36,997 nucleotides of DNA from Muribaculaceae bacterium. GTDB taxonomy: Bacteria; Bacteroidota; Bacteroidia; Bacteroidales; Muribaculaceae. The notes under the pieces are model-generated. The model did not search any database, was not told the DNA's origin, and saw only the letters and a program-made list of their open reading frames with translations. The position numbers were made by a program, and so were the translations under genes. The DNA is taken from NCBI GenBank assembly GCA_011959405.1, contig BLLX01000012.1, positions 1-36,997 on the forward strand, given 5' to 3'. Position 1 is the stretch's first letter. The number at the start of each line of letters is the position of its first letter. Below are positions 1 to 8,500 of the stretch, one piece after another.

Positions 1-2
1 AT

Positions 3-1130
3 TCCCACCGCATAGGCCGCACAGTGATCAAAAGCAACCGCCGCTACACCTACGAGGAAGCCCAGGAGATCATCGAGACAGGCCGTGGCGACTATGCCGA
101 AGCCATTCTGACGCTCGACCGCATAGCAAAAGCACTAAGGAAAAAGCGTTTTGACAACGGGGCAATGGAGTTTGACCGCGCCGAAGTAAAGTTTGACATC
201 GCACCCGACGGCACACCCCTGGGAGTGTACTACAAAGAGTCCAAAGACTCCAACAAACTTGTGGAAGAGCTAATGCTGCTCGCCAACCAAACAGTGGCGG
301 CCTATATCGGCAAACCCGCAGGAGGAAAGAAAGCAAAAGCATTCGTCTACCGTATCCACGATCAGCCAGACGCCACAAAACTGTCGGATCTCGCAAATCT
401 GGCCGCGACTTTCGGCTATAAGATACGCACCACAGGAACTCCAAAAGACGTGAACCGCAGTATAAACAAAATGCTGAAAGAGATAAAAGGGCGCGCGGAG
501 GAGAATCTGCTGTCAGTTCTGGCTATAAGGTCTATGGCCAAAGCGGTCTATTCCACAAGCAATATAGGGCACTATGGCCTGTGTTTCGACTTCTACACAC
601 ACTTCACATCTCCGATACGCCGCTATCCGGACATGATGGTGCACCGGCTGCTGGCCAGATATCTGGAAAACGGCAGATCTGTCAGTGTGGACAAACTGGA
701 GGAACAGTGTGAGCATTCGTCCAAAATGGAACAGCTGGCAGTGAGCGCCGAGCGCTCGTCGATCAAATACAAGCAGGTAGAGTATATGCAAAGCCACCTC
801 GGCGAGGAATTCCCCGGAGTGATATCGGGCGTTACGGAATGGGGCCTGTATGTGGAACTGACCGAAAACATGTGTGAAGGCCTGGTGCCGGTACGCGATC
901 TGGCCGATGACTATTATGAATTCGACGAACGCAACTACCGTCTGGTGGGACGTCGCCATAACGTGAGCTATCGTCTCGGCGACAATGTGGTGGTGAAAGT
1001 AGCGCGTGCGGATCTGCAGAAACGCCAGCTTGATTTTGTGTTGGTCAGCGATGACGGCAATGCCATGCAGCGCGAGATGCCGGCGCCCCGCAAGCGTAGT
1101 CACGACCGCTCGTCAGCACGCCGAAAGTAA
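3..1130 (+). CDS. rnr: Ribonuclease R, C-terminal part (5' end outside window)
   Basis: 3'-5' exoribonuclease that degrades structured RNA in the cytoplasm. The frame is open from the left window edge, so this is the C-terminal portion of a protein that is usually 700-800 aa. What is visible is the end of the RNB catalytic domain, starting at SHRIGRTVIKSNRR, then the hallmark HYGLCFDFYTHFTSPIRRYP around 563-627, followed by an S1 RNA-binding domain (EFPGVISGVTEWGLYVEL, about 810-860) and a basic tail rich in Lys/Arg (PRKRSHDRSSARRK). The GTG at 24 is internal to the domain and is not the start. The 3' end overlaps a convergent small gene by 18 bp. The family assignment is secure; the catalytic aspartate cluster lies upstream of the window. 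Confidence 0.95.
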   Translation, partial: SHRIGRTVIKSNRRYTYEEAQEIIETGRGDYAEAILTLDRIAKALRKKRFDNGAMEFDRAEVKFDIAPDGTPLGVYYKESKDSNKLVEELMLLANQTVAAYIGKPAGGKKAKAFVYRIHDQPDATKLSDLANLAATFGYKIRTTGTPKDVNRSINKMLKEIKGRAEENLLSVLAIRSMAKAVYSTSNIGHYGLCFDFYTHFTSPIRRYPDMMVHRLLARYLENGRSVSVDKLEEQCEHSSKMEQLAVSAERSSIKYKQVEYMQSHLGEEFPGVISGVTEWGLYVELTENMCEGLVPVRDLADDYYEFDERNYRLVGRRHNVSYRLGDNVVVKVARADLQKRQLDFVLVSDDGNAMQREMPAPRKRSHDRSSARRK

Positions 1131-1331
1131 CAGAGAGTCCGTGCGGCTCCATCCTTGAGTGCGGTTGCGCAGTGTCATGGTCACCATGCCTGCGCAACCG
1201 CTCACGTTTTTACGGATCACACGCATCAGTTCCGCCACAGAGCAGACTCCGCATATTTCACGGTTGAACACCACTGTGCCGCGGTGAACCAGAGTGACAA
1301 AAAGAGTATCGGAAATCGAGAACTTTGCCAT
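1113..1331 (-). CDS. Small conserved-looking hypothetical protein, 72 aa
   Basis: I do not recognise a named family. The product starts MAKFSISDTLFVTLVHRG and ends in TLRNRTQGWSRTDSLLLSAC. It alternates hydrophobic and basic residues and has no signal peptide or membrane segment. It converges with rnr and overlaps its stop by 18 bp. I prefer this strand to the overlapping plus-strand frame because the protein composition looks natural. A GAACTTTG -7-like box (1360-1367, minus) lies 28 nt upstream of the start, with a perfect inverted repeat just beyond it. The call would fall if the frame is not conserved in relatives. Confidence 0.5.
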   Translation of the reverse strand: MAKFSISDTLFVTLVHRGTVVFNREICGVCSVAELMRVIRKNVSGCAGMVTMTLRNRTQGWSRTDSLLLSAC

Positions 1332-1377
1332 AACATTCTAATCATTTTATTTACTGTGACAAAGTTCAGCCGCAACA

Positions 1378-1394
1378 GGGCATAATATATGCCC
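1378..1394. promoter_or_regulatory. Perfect inverted repeat GGGCATA-ATA-TATGCCC, operator candidate
   Basis: Two 7-bp arms are separated by 3 bp in the divergent intergenic region between the 72-aa gene (minus) and the WecA-like gene (plus). The repeat sits 10 bp upstream of the minus-strand GAACTTTG box, which is where a repressor or activator of that promoter would bind. There is no run of T, so a terminator is unlikely. The regulatory role is inference. Confidence 0.35.
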
Positions 1395-1448
1395 ATGTAT
1401 ATTAAAATATGCAAATCGAGCTAATATATATCAAAACAGATCAAATAA

Positions 1449-1481
1449 TTGTTATATATTATAAAAAGTTATGTACTTTTG
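1449..1481 (+). promoter_or_regulatory. Bacteroidetes-type promoter for the WecA-like gene
   Basis: A -7 box TACTTTTG at 1474-1481 fits the TAnnTTTG consensus, with TTG at 1449-1451 and a 22-nt spacer, slightly longer than the usual 19-21. It predicts a leader of about 65 nt before the ATG at 1553. Confidence 0.6.
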
Positions 1482-1552
1482 TCTTGAAAAACATACCATC
1501 GGTTGGACTTTTCATTATATCTAAGCCGGACTGATGTAAATGACATTCGTTT

Positions 1553-2701
1553 ATGGAACAAGCATTCGTTAAAAATGATATGATGGTCTGGTGTTTGTCG
1601 GCAGTGTTTATCATGTCGCTTGCAATTACCGGTCTTCTTATACCGAAGATATTACTTATAGCATATCGCAAAAATCTATTCGACATTCCGGACGCCCGCA
1701 AGATACACACAAGCCGTGTGCCACGGCTTGGCGGCATAGCGTTCGTGCCCGCCATCATCATCTCGATCGCCATGATTTTCGGACTCAGCGAAAGTGATAC
1801 CGTGATCCGCTCGGGCGACATTGCGGAGCCATCCATGCCCTTCGGCATCTGCGGTCTGTTGCTCCTGTATATCACAGGCATATCCGATGATCTGATCGGA
1901 GAGCGCTATAAAGCCAAACTGGCCATGCAGATAGCAGCGGCCGGTCTGATGCTGTGCAGCGGACTTTGCATCTGCAACCTTCACGGTTTTTGGGGCATTT
2001 ATGACTGGCCGCAGTGGAGCGCATACATTCTCACGGCGCTTGTGGTCGTGTTTATTGTAAATGCAATCAATCTGATAGACGGTATCGACGGTCTGGCTTC
2101 CGGACTCAGCGCAGTGGCATGTGCGTTTTTCGGTGTTGTATTCGCCTGCAGCGGCAACACGTTTCACGCGTTGCTGTCGTTTGCCACACTCGGCACCATA
2201 GTGCCATTTTTCTATTACAACGTGTTCGGCAACGAGAAGATGAGACGCAAGATATTCATGGGCGACACCGGCTCATTGTGCATCGGCTTCATTCTGGCCT
2301 ATCTGGCAGTGAGCATGAGCGACGTACATATCCGCGGTGTATTTTCAGGATTCAATCCGATAGTGGTGGCTTTCTCTCCGTTGCTGGTGCCATGTCTCGA
2401 CGTGCTCCGAGTGTTCATACACCGACTGCGCTTCCACCGCAACCCGTTTATGCCCGATTGCAGCCACATCCATCATAAACTGCTTGCTTTGGGGCTGTCG
2501 GCTCCCAAGGCTATGGCTATGATAATCGCCATATCAGCTATTTTGGTGGCAGTCAACGTACTCCTTTCCGCATCGGTAAATGTGACATACCTTCTGGCCG
2601 GAGATATTGGAATATGGATTCTCTTCAACATCGCTCTGACCCGCCGGATACTGCACCTGCGCCATATCAGCCGGTTGCCGTCAAACGGTTCTTTTCTTTG
2701 A
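1553..2701 (+). CDS. MraY/WecA family undecaprenyl-phosphate glycosyl-1-phosphate transferase
   Basis: Integral inner-membrane enzyme of 382 aa that probably transfers a sugar-1-phosphate (GlcNAc-1-P in WecA/TagO relatives) from a UDP-sugar to undecaprenyl phosphate, starting a surface polysaccharide. Family motifs appear in order: DIPDARKIHTSRVPRLGG (residues 44-61), the Mg-binding SDDLIG (111-116), NAINLIDGIDGLASG (170-184), MGDTGS (236-241) and the HIHHK loop near residue 305. About ten hydrophobic helices alternate with these loops. The length is usual for WecA/TagO proteins. It has its own promoter and no co-directional partner, since a convergent helicase follows. The exact sugar cannot be read from sequence; MraY itself is less likely because there is no cell-wall cluster around it. 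Confidence 0.9.
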   Translation: MEQAFVKNDMMVWCLSAVFIMSLAITGLLIPKILLIAYRKNLFDIPDARKIHTSRVPRLGGIAFVPAIIISIAMIFGLSESDTVIRSGDIAEPSMPFGICGLLLLYITGISDDLIGERYKAKLAMQIAAAGLMLCSGLCICNLHGFWGIYDWPQWSAYILTALVVVFIVNAINLIDGIDGLASGLSAVACAFFGVVFACSGNTFHALLSFATLGTIVPFFYYNVFGNEKMRRKIFMGDTGSLCIGFILAYLAVSMSDVHIRGVFSGFNPIVVAFSPLLVPCLDVLRVFIHRLRFHRNPFMPDCSHIHHKLLALGLSAPKAMAMIIAISAILVAVNVLLSASVNVTYLLAGDIGIWILFNIALTRRILHLRHISRLPSNGSFL

Positions 2702-2750
2702 GCGCTCTTTCTCTGGCCCGCAGGCGGCCATACAGGCAAGCCTTATGACC

Positions 2751-4076
2751 TTATTTTATCATAGACACACGGATTCTGCGCCCCTTGATCTTACCGGCGT
2801 TAAGCGCCAACACGGCAGCAGCGGCGTCGGCGGCTTTTACTGCGGCTATGGCCCTATGGTCGTGTACGGCTATGAGACCTACGCTGTCAGGCGCAATACC
2901 GGCCTGACGAACAAGCGCGCCCATAATGTCGCCTTTCGACAGTTTCTCACGCTTGCCGGCGTGAAAATACAGGCTCAGCATGGTCCTGCGCCACGTATTC
3001 CCGTCTGACGAAGGCTCAGGTTCAAACAATGGCAGTCCGGCATAAGCTTCGGGCAATTTTTCTCCCGGTCCGGTGATCACATAGACAGCGCCATCGGCAC
3101 CCATGCGTCCGGCACGCCCGTTTCGGTGTGTCCAGACTTCGGACTGAACAGGGAGATGGTAATGTATCACCGACTCCACCTGTGGGATGTCCAGTCCGCG
3201 TGCAGCCAGATCCGTTGCCACCAGTATGGGCGATGTGCCGTTGGCAAACATATCTATGGCCGTTTCACGATCCTGCTGATCCATGGCTCCATGATACAGT
3301 GCCGCTGGAAAATGCCGTTTCACAAGAAAAGAGTGTACGCGCTCTGCGCTTTCACGATGATTCACAAACACTATGGTGCGCTCATGGGGCACTGCACCAA
3401 GCAACCCGGCAAGGGTGTCGAGTTTATCGGCGACAGGGCTTTTAACCTTCCGGATGTCAAGCCGCGGCACTCCTGCGGAATCAGAAGAATAGTCGAGCAA
3501 CAGCGGTGACTTAAGTTTCAGGAAGTCGGGATATTCGGCAAGAGCCGTGGCCGATGTGAGCACCATAAAACCGACAGATTGCATCGAACGCACTATCCGC
3601 TTCATTTCTTCTGCAAATCCAAGCTCAAGCGACTTATCGTATTCGTCAAGTACGAGCAACGACGTGTGCCTGAGGTCGAGGTGCCTGCGGTTGATATGGT
3701 CGAGAAGGCGTCCGGGAGTGCCCACCACCACATCAGGCACCGCGCTTTCCAACGAACGCGTCTCGTCGAGCATTGAATGGCCGCCATAGAGTGCCGTCAC
3801 TCTAAGTCCTGGCGCTATAGAGCCCATGACCTTTGCGATCTGCAACACAAGCTCACGTGCCGGAGCTATCACGACAGCAGCAGCTCCGGAGCGGGCCCCG
3901 CCTGCATGGATCCGTCTGAGCACAGGCAGAGCGAATGCAAGAGTCTTGCCAGAACCGGTAGGAGCCACCAGCACCACCTCGGGCGCCTTCACCTCGGCCA
4001 TTTCATGCTGCATAGGGGTAAGATTCTCCACATGCAGTCTCTCACGGGCTGCCTTCAATATTTCTTTCAATTCCAT
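2751..4076 (-). CDS. DEAD-box RNA helicase with DEYD motif II and a short C-terminal DbpA-like domain
   Basis: ATP-dependent RNA helicase of 441 aa, probably acting in ribosome or RNA metabolism. Visible motifs: Q motif (TPMQHEM, residues 20-26), Walker A APTGSGKT (38-45), PARELV, GTPGRLLDH (119-127), motif II DEYD (144-147), SAT (175-177), FVNHRESAERV, ATDLAARGLDIPQ and HRNGRAGRMG. The last about 70 residues (IAVHDHRAIAAVKAADAAA...GRRIRVSMIK) look like a DbpA/CsdA-type RRM. Motif II has Tyr in place of Ala; both acidic residues at its ends are kept, so activity is expected. The gene is convergent with the WecA-like gene and divergent from the VTC gene, with its own promoter 7 nt upstream of the ATG. 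Confidence 0.92.
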   Translation of the reverse strand: MELKEILKAARERLHVENLTPMQHEMAEVKAPEVVLVAPTGSGKTLAFALPVLRRIHAGGARSGAAAVVIAPARELVLQIAKVMGSIAPGLRVTALYGGHSMLDETRSLESAVPDVVVGTPGRLLDHINRRHLDLRHTSLLVLDEYDKSLELGFAEEMKRIVRSMQSVGFMVLTSATALAEYPDFLKLKSPLLLDYSSDSAGVPRLDIRKVKSPVADKLDTLAGLLGAVPHERTIVFVNHRESAERVHSFLVKRHFPAALYHGAMDQQDRETAIDMFANGTSPILVATDLAARGLDIPQVESVIHYHLPVQSEVWTHRNGRAGRMGADGAVYVITGPGEKLPEAYAGLPLFEPEPSSDGNTWRRTMLSLYFHAGKREKLSKGDIMGALVRQAGIAPDSVGLIAVHDHRAIAAVKAADAAAAVLALNAGKIKGRRIRVSMIK

Positions 4077-4083
4077 ATAAGCA

Positions 4084-4109
4084 CAAAGTTACGGCAAAAA
4101 CCTGACAAA
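4084..4109 (-). promoter_or_regulatory. Promoter of the helicase gene, TTTGTCAG-N10-TAACTTTG type
   Basis: On the minus strand a TAACTTTG box (4091-4084) is preceded by TTTG (4109-4106) at 14 nt. It ends 7 nt before the ATG at 4076, so the transcript would be nearly leaderless. The same layout occurs at four other promoters in this window. Confidence 0.6.
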
Positions 4110-4272
4110 TAAAAACCATACTGCGGCCGCATGCAGACACACAACGGCCGCCCAGATCATCCAGCCACTACATTTCACAGGTTTTTTAATCGGATTTCAT
4201 GATCTTAAGCGTCAGGCACACCGTTTTTATGGATTTTCAGTCATTTATATTACCTGAATGGGGAAAATTTTG

Positions 4273-4280
4273 TACTTTTG
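4273..4280 (+). promoter_or_regulatory. -7 box TACTTTTG directly upstream of the VTC gene
   Basis: The box matches TAnnTTTG and ends only 6 nt before the ATG at 4287. With the usual start about 5-7 nt past the box, transcription would begin at or next to the start codon. No clear -33 TTTG is seen. Confidence 0.55.
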
Positions 4281-4286
4281 TGGGCC

Positions 4287-5036
4287 ATGTTGGAACAACT
4301 CCTTGAATCTTACCGCTCCGTATCGTTGGAGGAAATGGGAAAAGTCAAACTGCTCAACCGTGTGGACACAAAATTCGTGACCACGCGCAAGGGATTGTGT
4401 GACCTTCTCCGGCTTGCATCCGACGACTATTTCATTCAGGAAATCGAGGGGCGCAAGGTCATGCCATATACCACTCTCTATTTCGACACGCCTGACAGGC
4501 AGATGTATGCCGAGCACCAGCGCGGACGTAAAAACAGACAGAAAATAAGGGTGCGCCGCTATGAAAGCAGCGGTGTGTCTTTCTTAGAGGTCAAACGCAA
4601 GAACAACAAAGGGCGCACAGACAAAAAACGCATGGAAATCGCAGACCGTGTGCCACAGCCGTCGGAATATTCCGAATTCTTGGCAAAATATTCGCGTTAC
4701 AACCCTCTGAATCTGAAACCACAGCTGAGCAACGCTTTCTACCGTATCACTCTGGTGAACTCGGCCATGACCGAACGGCTCACCATCGACACAGACCTGC
4801 GGTTTGTCAATGAAGTCACCGGAATCGAACAGCAAATGGACAATCTGGTCATCATTGAAGTGAAACGCGACGGACTGACGCACTCTCCGGCGCTCGGAAT
4901 GCTCAACAGGCTCCGCATTCATTCATCAGGCTTCAGCAAATACTGCATAGGCATGACCGTGACCAATCCGGCACTCAAAAGCAACCGCTTCAAGGAGCGG
5001 GTAAGATTCGTGAGACGCCTGATGGACAATAATTAA
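4287..5036 (+). CDS. VTC-domain (polyphosphate polymerase-type) protein, 249 aa
   Basis: Cytoplasmic protein with the triphosphate-tunnel fold of the VTC4 polyphosphate polymerase core. Hallmarks are NRVDTKFVTTRKGL near the N terminus, the basic pair of strands KIRVRRYESSGVSFLEVKR, then KGRTDKKRM, and the late acidic strand VIIEVKRDG; these Arg/Lys/Glu residues line the phosphate tunnel in the family. I place the start at the ATG at 4287 (MLEQLLESYRSVSLEEM), not at an in-frame TTG three codons upstream that lies inside the promoter. It is followed at 55 nt by a DUF4956 membrane protein and then a DUF2490 protein. VTC and DUF4956 genes are known neighbours in bacteria. Polyphosphate synthesis here is an inference from the fold. 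Confidence 0.85.
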   Translation: MLEQLLESYRSVSLEEMGKVKLLNRVDTKFVTTRKGLCDLLRLASDDYFIQEIEGRKVMPYTTLYFDTPDRQMYAEHQRGRKNRQKIRVRRYESSGVSFLEVKRKNNKGRTDKKRMEIADRVPQPSEYSEFLAKYSRYNPLNLKPQLSNAFYRITLVNSAMTERLTIDTDLRFVNEVTGIEQQMDNLVIIEVKRDGLTHSPALGMLNRLRIHSSGFSKYCIGMTVTNPALKSNRFKERVRFVRRLMDNN

Positions 5037-5091
5037 CCTGCATACAATAAACCAACTATTATCATCCCTACCCCACACCTGACAAATACCA

Positions 5092-5808
5092 ATGGAAGAA
5101 AATCTTGAAGCGACGTTCGATGCCACCGCATCAATCCTTTCAAACTCCAAATCACACATCTGGCAGATGTTCAATCCCTCCACATTCGATGTAGCCGACA
5201 TCTGGGAACTGCTGATCCGTTTCCTTTTCAACGCGGCAGTAGTCACATTCATCATACATCTGCTGTATTATCCCAAAAGCCGGCGCCGTGACTATTATTT
5301 CACATTCTCCCTGATAAGCGTCAGTGTGTTTTTCCTTATATTCCTCCTTGGCGGAGTGAAACTGAAAGTCGGATTCGCGCTCGGTCTGTTTGCCATTTTC
5401 GGCATCATACGCTACAGGACCGAATCAATGCCTGTGCGCGAAATGACCTATCTTTTCGTCATCATAGCCATTTCCGTGATCAATGCACTTGCCTACCATC
5501 TGCTCCAGGCTCTGGTGGCCAACGTCTTGTTTATCGGATGGATATGGCTCTGCGAAAGCACCCATTGGCTGAAGCATGTGGCATCAAAATTAGTGTTGTA
5601 TGACCGCGTCGAACTGACATCGCCCGAACGCAGGGCCGAACTGATCGAAGACCTGCACAAGCGCACCGGTCTCGACATACGCCGCGTGGAAGTAGGCCAC
5701 ATCGACTTTTTGCGCGACACCGCCATGCTGAAAGTCTATTATATTCCGGACGACAATGGCGGCAATTCCGTGGACAATATGCTCAAATTCCCCAAAGAAG
5801 GCCAATGA
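5092..5808 (+). CDS. DUF4956 family membrane protein, 238 aa
   Basis: Inner-membrane protein with hydrophobic segments at about residues 41-60, 69-88, 93-106, 118-135 and 139-154, followed by a soluble C-terminal domain (RVELTSPERRAELIEDLHKRTGLDIRRVEVGHIDFLRDTAMLKVYY, given here in overview only by its first and last motifs). The signature FGIIRYRTESMPVREMTYLF between the third and fourth segments is typical of DUF4956. Position directly after a VTC-domain gene suggests it anchors the polymerase or forms the channel for its product, by analogy with membrane subunits of VTC complexes; this is inference. Its stop overlaps the next start by 4 bp (ATGA). Confidence 0.85.
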   Translation: MEENLEATFDATASILSNSKSHIWQMFNPSTFDVADIWELLIRFLFNAAVVTFIIHLLYYPKSRRRDYYFTFSLISVSVFFLIFLLGGVKLKVGFALGLFAIFGIIRYRTESMPVREMTYLFVIIAISVINALAYHLLQALVANVLFIGWIWLCESTHWLKHVASKLVLYDRVELTSPERRAELIEDLHKRTGLDIRRVEVGHIDFLRDTAMLKVYYIPDDNGGNSVDNMLKFPKEGQ

Positions 5809-6575
5809 TACGTCAGATCAAAACTACTGCCGCGTGCATAGCGGCGTCTATGGCCATTGGCACAGCATCATTAGCCACAGCGCAGGGATTTGTCGGATCG
5901 GCAGATGTGAAGCTGTCGCTTCCTGCCAATATGGACATTTCGGCCGACGTGGAATACCGCACCGCCGACCGCCTGAAGCACACCGACCGCTGGGGTCTCG
6001 GAGCAGGACTCGGATATAAGGTCAACAAACACCTTAAAATCCATGCGGGCTATAACTTCTATCAGGAATTCAATCCCGCATCGACAGACCGCAAAGGACG
6101 TGATGTAAACTCATTCTGGGCCAGCAAACACCGCGCATACGCAGGCCTGACCGGCTCGATAAAAGTCTGGAAATTTGAATTCTCGCTACGTGAACGGTAT
6201 CAGTACACATATCGTACGGAACTTGAAGTGCCGAGGTTTGACGAAGGCGAGCCGGACGGAAACAAAACCGTCGACGCCAAAAGCAAACATGTGCTGCGCT
6301 CCAGACTGCAGGTCTCATTCAAACCTTATAAGAAATGCCGCTTTGAACCATACGCCAGCTATGAACTGTATTCCCTGCTGCACACTCAAAACCATACCGA
6401 ACATGCGGGCACTGGCGGCAAGGCGGTAGACAAATGGCGCATAACAGCCGGATGTTCATACAAGATCAACCGGCATAACTCGGTGGAACTTTTCTATCGT
6501 TACGTTCACGCCACCGATCCCGACGAATATGACGCCGCCAACCAGATCGGAGTGTCATATTCTCTTAAATTCTGA
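5805..6575 (+). CDS. DUF2490-like outer-membrane beta-barrel protein, 256 aa
   Basis: The N terminus is a signal peptide (MIRQIKTTAACIAASMA...TATAQG region, cleaved after about residue 26). The rest is alternating aromatic/polar strands typical of an outer-membrane barrel, such as DRWGLGAGLGYKVNKHLKIHAGYNF cut into short strands, ERYQYTY, LRSRLQVSF and VELFYRYVHATDPDEYD, ending in the aromatic C-terminal residue LKF that the BAM machinery prefers. The start overlaps the DUF4956 stop (ATGA), so translation is coupled and the three genes from 4287 form one operon. Its role in that unit is unknown. Confidence 0.8.
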   Translation: MIRQIKTTAACIAASMAIGTASLATAQGFVGSADVKLSLPANMDISADVEYRTADRLKHTDRWGLGAGLGYKVNKHLKIHAGYNFYQEFNPASTDRKGRDVNSFWASKHRAYAGLTGSIKVWKFEFSLRERYQYTYRTELEVPRFDEGEPDGNKTVDAKSKHVLRSRLQVSFKPYKKCRFEPYASYELYSLLHTQNHTEHAGTGGKAVDKWRITAGCSYKINRHNSVELFYRYVHATDPDEYDAANQIGVSYSLKF

Positions 6576-6730
6576 CACCCCTCGGACTTCGGCTATATAC
6601 TATATCTCTACTCTTTGCGCAGTATCGGGACAAAATCCTGAAATACAATCGGCATCCACATGTGTCCGGAACGCTCACCGCAATTGGTTGGATATTTAAT
6701 ATAATGAATCGCAATAATTTCATTTGAGGC

Positions 6731-7021
6731 ATGAAACTGTTAATCTATTGTGTTCTACTGTCGTGTATTGCATTATTTCCAACATCGTGCAACACGCATA
6801 AAAGTACCCCCATTGCAGATAGCAACGGAAATAAGCCGTGTATATTCATCAACCCGCATCAAATGCCTTTTTATTTGAATGGTGGCGACGACGGATTGCG
6901 CTCGGACTTATATACTGCTCTGTCAAATACCGCTCCTGTACAGGAATGTATCAAAGGTCGTGCCTTTGTCTCATTCATCCTACGAGGATGTCGGGCAAAT
7001 GGACATGTATGGTGTAAATAA
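6731..7021 (+). pseudogene. Truncated lipoprotein resembling a TonB C-terminal domain
   Basis: A lipoprotein signal (MKLLIYCVLLSCIALFPTSC, Cys 20) is followed by a stretch that parallels the TonB C-terminal fold: MPFYLNGGDDGLRSDLYTAL resembles the FPGG..AL..YL region, and IKGRAFVSFIL resembles GxVxVxFxV. After that the frame drifts into RGCRANGHVWCK and stops, where a TonB domain would continue for about 40 more residues. The next frame continues (YEDVGQMDMYG...), which suggests a frameshift. I call it a pseudogene at the left edge of the accessory island; it could be an unrelated intact small lipoprotein. Confidence 0.45.
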
Positions 7022-7056
7022 CTCAGTTAACCTAATCCAAATAGCAATTGATTATA

Positions 7057-7941
7057 ATGAGCTTAGATGAAATAATAAGAACACTCGATATTAATGTCGG
7101 ATTTCAGCTTCAAACGGAATTGAGTGAGCTTTGGAAAGGTGTATTGGAAAAATATTCATACCTGAATACGCCTGATTCCAATGAGGAGTTTAAGGAAATG
7201 GAGAGCGAAATTCCATTTGTAGATGAAAATGTTTGGAAGTTACTTTGCTCTAAGGTTGAAGCTCTGCCGGGTATTGACGTAGAGAAGTCGGATGATTATA
7301 TCACCATTTCACGACAAGACCGTAAGACAGATGTTAGGTTTACTTTTGAACTGAGCCATGCAGAACCGAGTGACGAGCTTGATTTTAGTGAACTTTATGG
7401 AATGAGTCGCGATGAGGCTATCGACTATCTTCTGAATTCGGAAATTTTCGATTTCGACTATTTGTATATTTCTGCCGGAGGGAGGATTTTGAATATTAAT
7501 CCAGATTCAGAAGATTTTGATATAATGCTACAAGAAATCGTTGATGCCTTAGAACATGAGAGCAATCTTATTTTGAAGGCTATTGATGAATCAGAAAAGG
7601 CTATTTCGGATAGTCGAGAGGCAGAAAAAGAAAAGGACGAGAGTTTCGATAAGACATACCAACAACTACTTGATGGTGTAAGAATAGAACTGAATAAGCA
7701 CGAATGGAAAGGAGATTTCAGAGTGTTTACTTCAGGAAATTATAATGTCCTTTGGTGTCTGGGGCTAAAAATAAGTCCTATGTCAGAATGTTTTTTCAGA
7801 GGTACTCCCGAAGAGGTATTGGCTAATGTTAGTGGTCTTTGTGACTTCGCAATGATACAGTTAAAACAGCAAACTAATTCCAAGTTCACATTCAGGATGA
7901 ACAGATATCTGAAAGACGAAAAGTGGGAACGCTGTGACTAA
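7057..7941 (+). CDS. Hypothetical acidic protein, 294 aa
   Basis: I do not recognise the family. The protein is strongly acidic, has no signal peptide or membrane helix, and carries a Glu/Lys/Ser-rich coiled-coil-like segment in its second half (ILKAIDESEKAISDSREAEK and following). I chose the ATG at 7057 (MSLDEIIRTLDI) over a TTG three codons upstream. It is the only long plus-strand gene in this part of the island and meets the minus-strand operon tail to tail with a 3-bp stop overlap. The AT-rich codon use differs from the core genes on either side, which is compatible with acquisition. The acidity would fit an immunity-type protein, but nothing proves it. Confidence 0.65.
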   Translation: MSLDEIIRTLDINVGFQLQTELSELWKGVLEKYSYLNTPDSNEEFKEMESEIPFVDENVWKLLCSKVEALPGIDVEKSDDYITISRQDRKTDVRFTFELSHAEPSDELDFSELYGMSRDEAIDYLLNSEIFDFDYLYISAGGRILNINPDSEDFDIMLQEIVDALEHESNLILKAIDESEKAISDSREAEKEKDESFDKTYQQLLDGVRIELNKHEWKGDFRVFTSGNYNVLWCLGLKISPMSECFFRGTPEEVLANVSGLCDFAMIQLKQQTNSKFTFRMNRYLKDEKWERCD

Positions 7942-8480
7942 GGGAAGACTACCTTAAAATGTAAAACTGAGTTGAGGTAATCAATGGCTTTCTTGGAACC
8001 ATTTCTCGCAAAACAGTATAAGGCCAAAATCTCATCGGCAAATCTACTGCCTTCATGCGCCTTGATAATAAGTGAGTCTATTGAAATTTCACCGACTAAG
8101 TTTATGCAATATATTTCTAAGAAGTTTTTGGGTATATTATCCAGTATACGGGGAGTCAAGTCATCTATATACATTATATAGTTGCACCACTCAGACTTAT
8201 CTTTAAGCGATTCAATAAAGATGTCTTCCTTTAAGGTATAGAACTCCGATTGTAAGCTTTCAATCTAGCGACATAGACGGTCATAATCCTCCCAATATTC
8301 ATCATCCTCTGCAAGCGATGCTTGGAATTCATCTAAAACGCGGATATTTTCATCACAATCTGCGCTTGAGGGGTTAGAAGTAATCTAGTTCTTTTCTCCA
8401 GACTGAATTGATGTAAGTTCGGCACGAATTCTATGTAGGTCTTTATAGAAGTCATCGATACATTCAGGCTTATAAAACAT
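7938..8480 (-). pseudogene. Hypothetical gene interrupted by two in-frame TAG codons
   Basis: From the ATG at 8480 one frame of 180 codons runs to 7938 with no indel but with TAG at codon 32 (8385-8387) and codon 72 (8265-8267). Between and after the stops the translation keeps the same character (DEYWEDYDRL, KEDIFIESLKDKSEWCNY, LTPRILDNIPKNFLEIY), so this is one gene and not three. Both stops read CTAGATT and could derive from CAG by one C-to-T change each. The natural terminator is also TAG. It is the last cistron of the minus-strand operon, 20 nt after the 251-aa gene. Most likely it is a recent pseudogene whose last 78 codons could still be translated from an internal ATG at 8174. Confidence 0.7.
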
Positions 8481-8500
8481 TGTACGATATACTTTTGAAA

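Noticed and set aside
513-1103. A 196-codon minus-strand frame within rnr.
   Set aside because: Shadow of the RNB/S1 coding frame; His-rich translation without any family likeness.
2745-3008. Plus-strand frames across the helicase gene.
   Set aside because: Antisense shadows of a gene with a complete set of helicase motifs.
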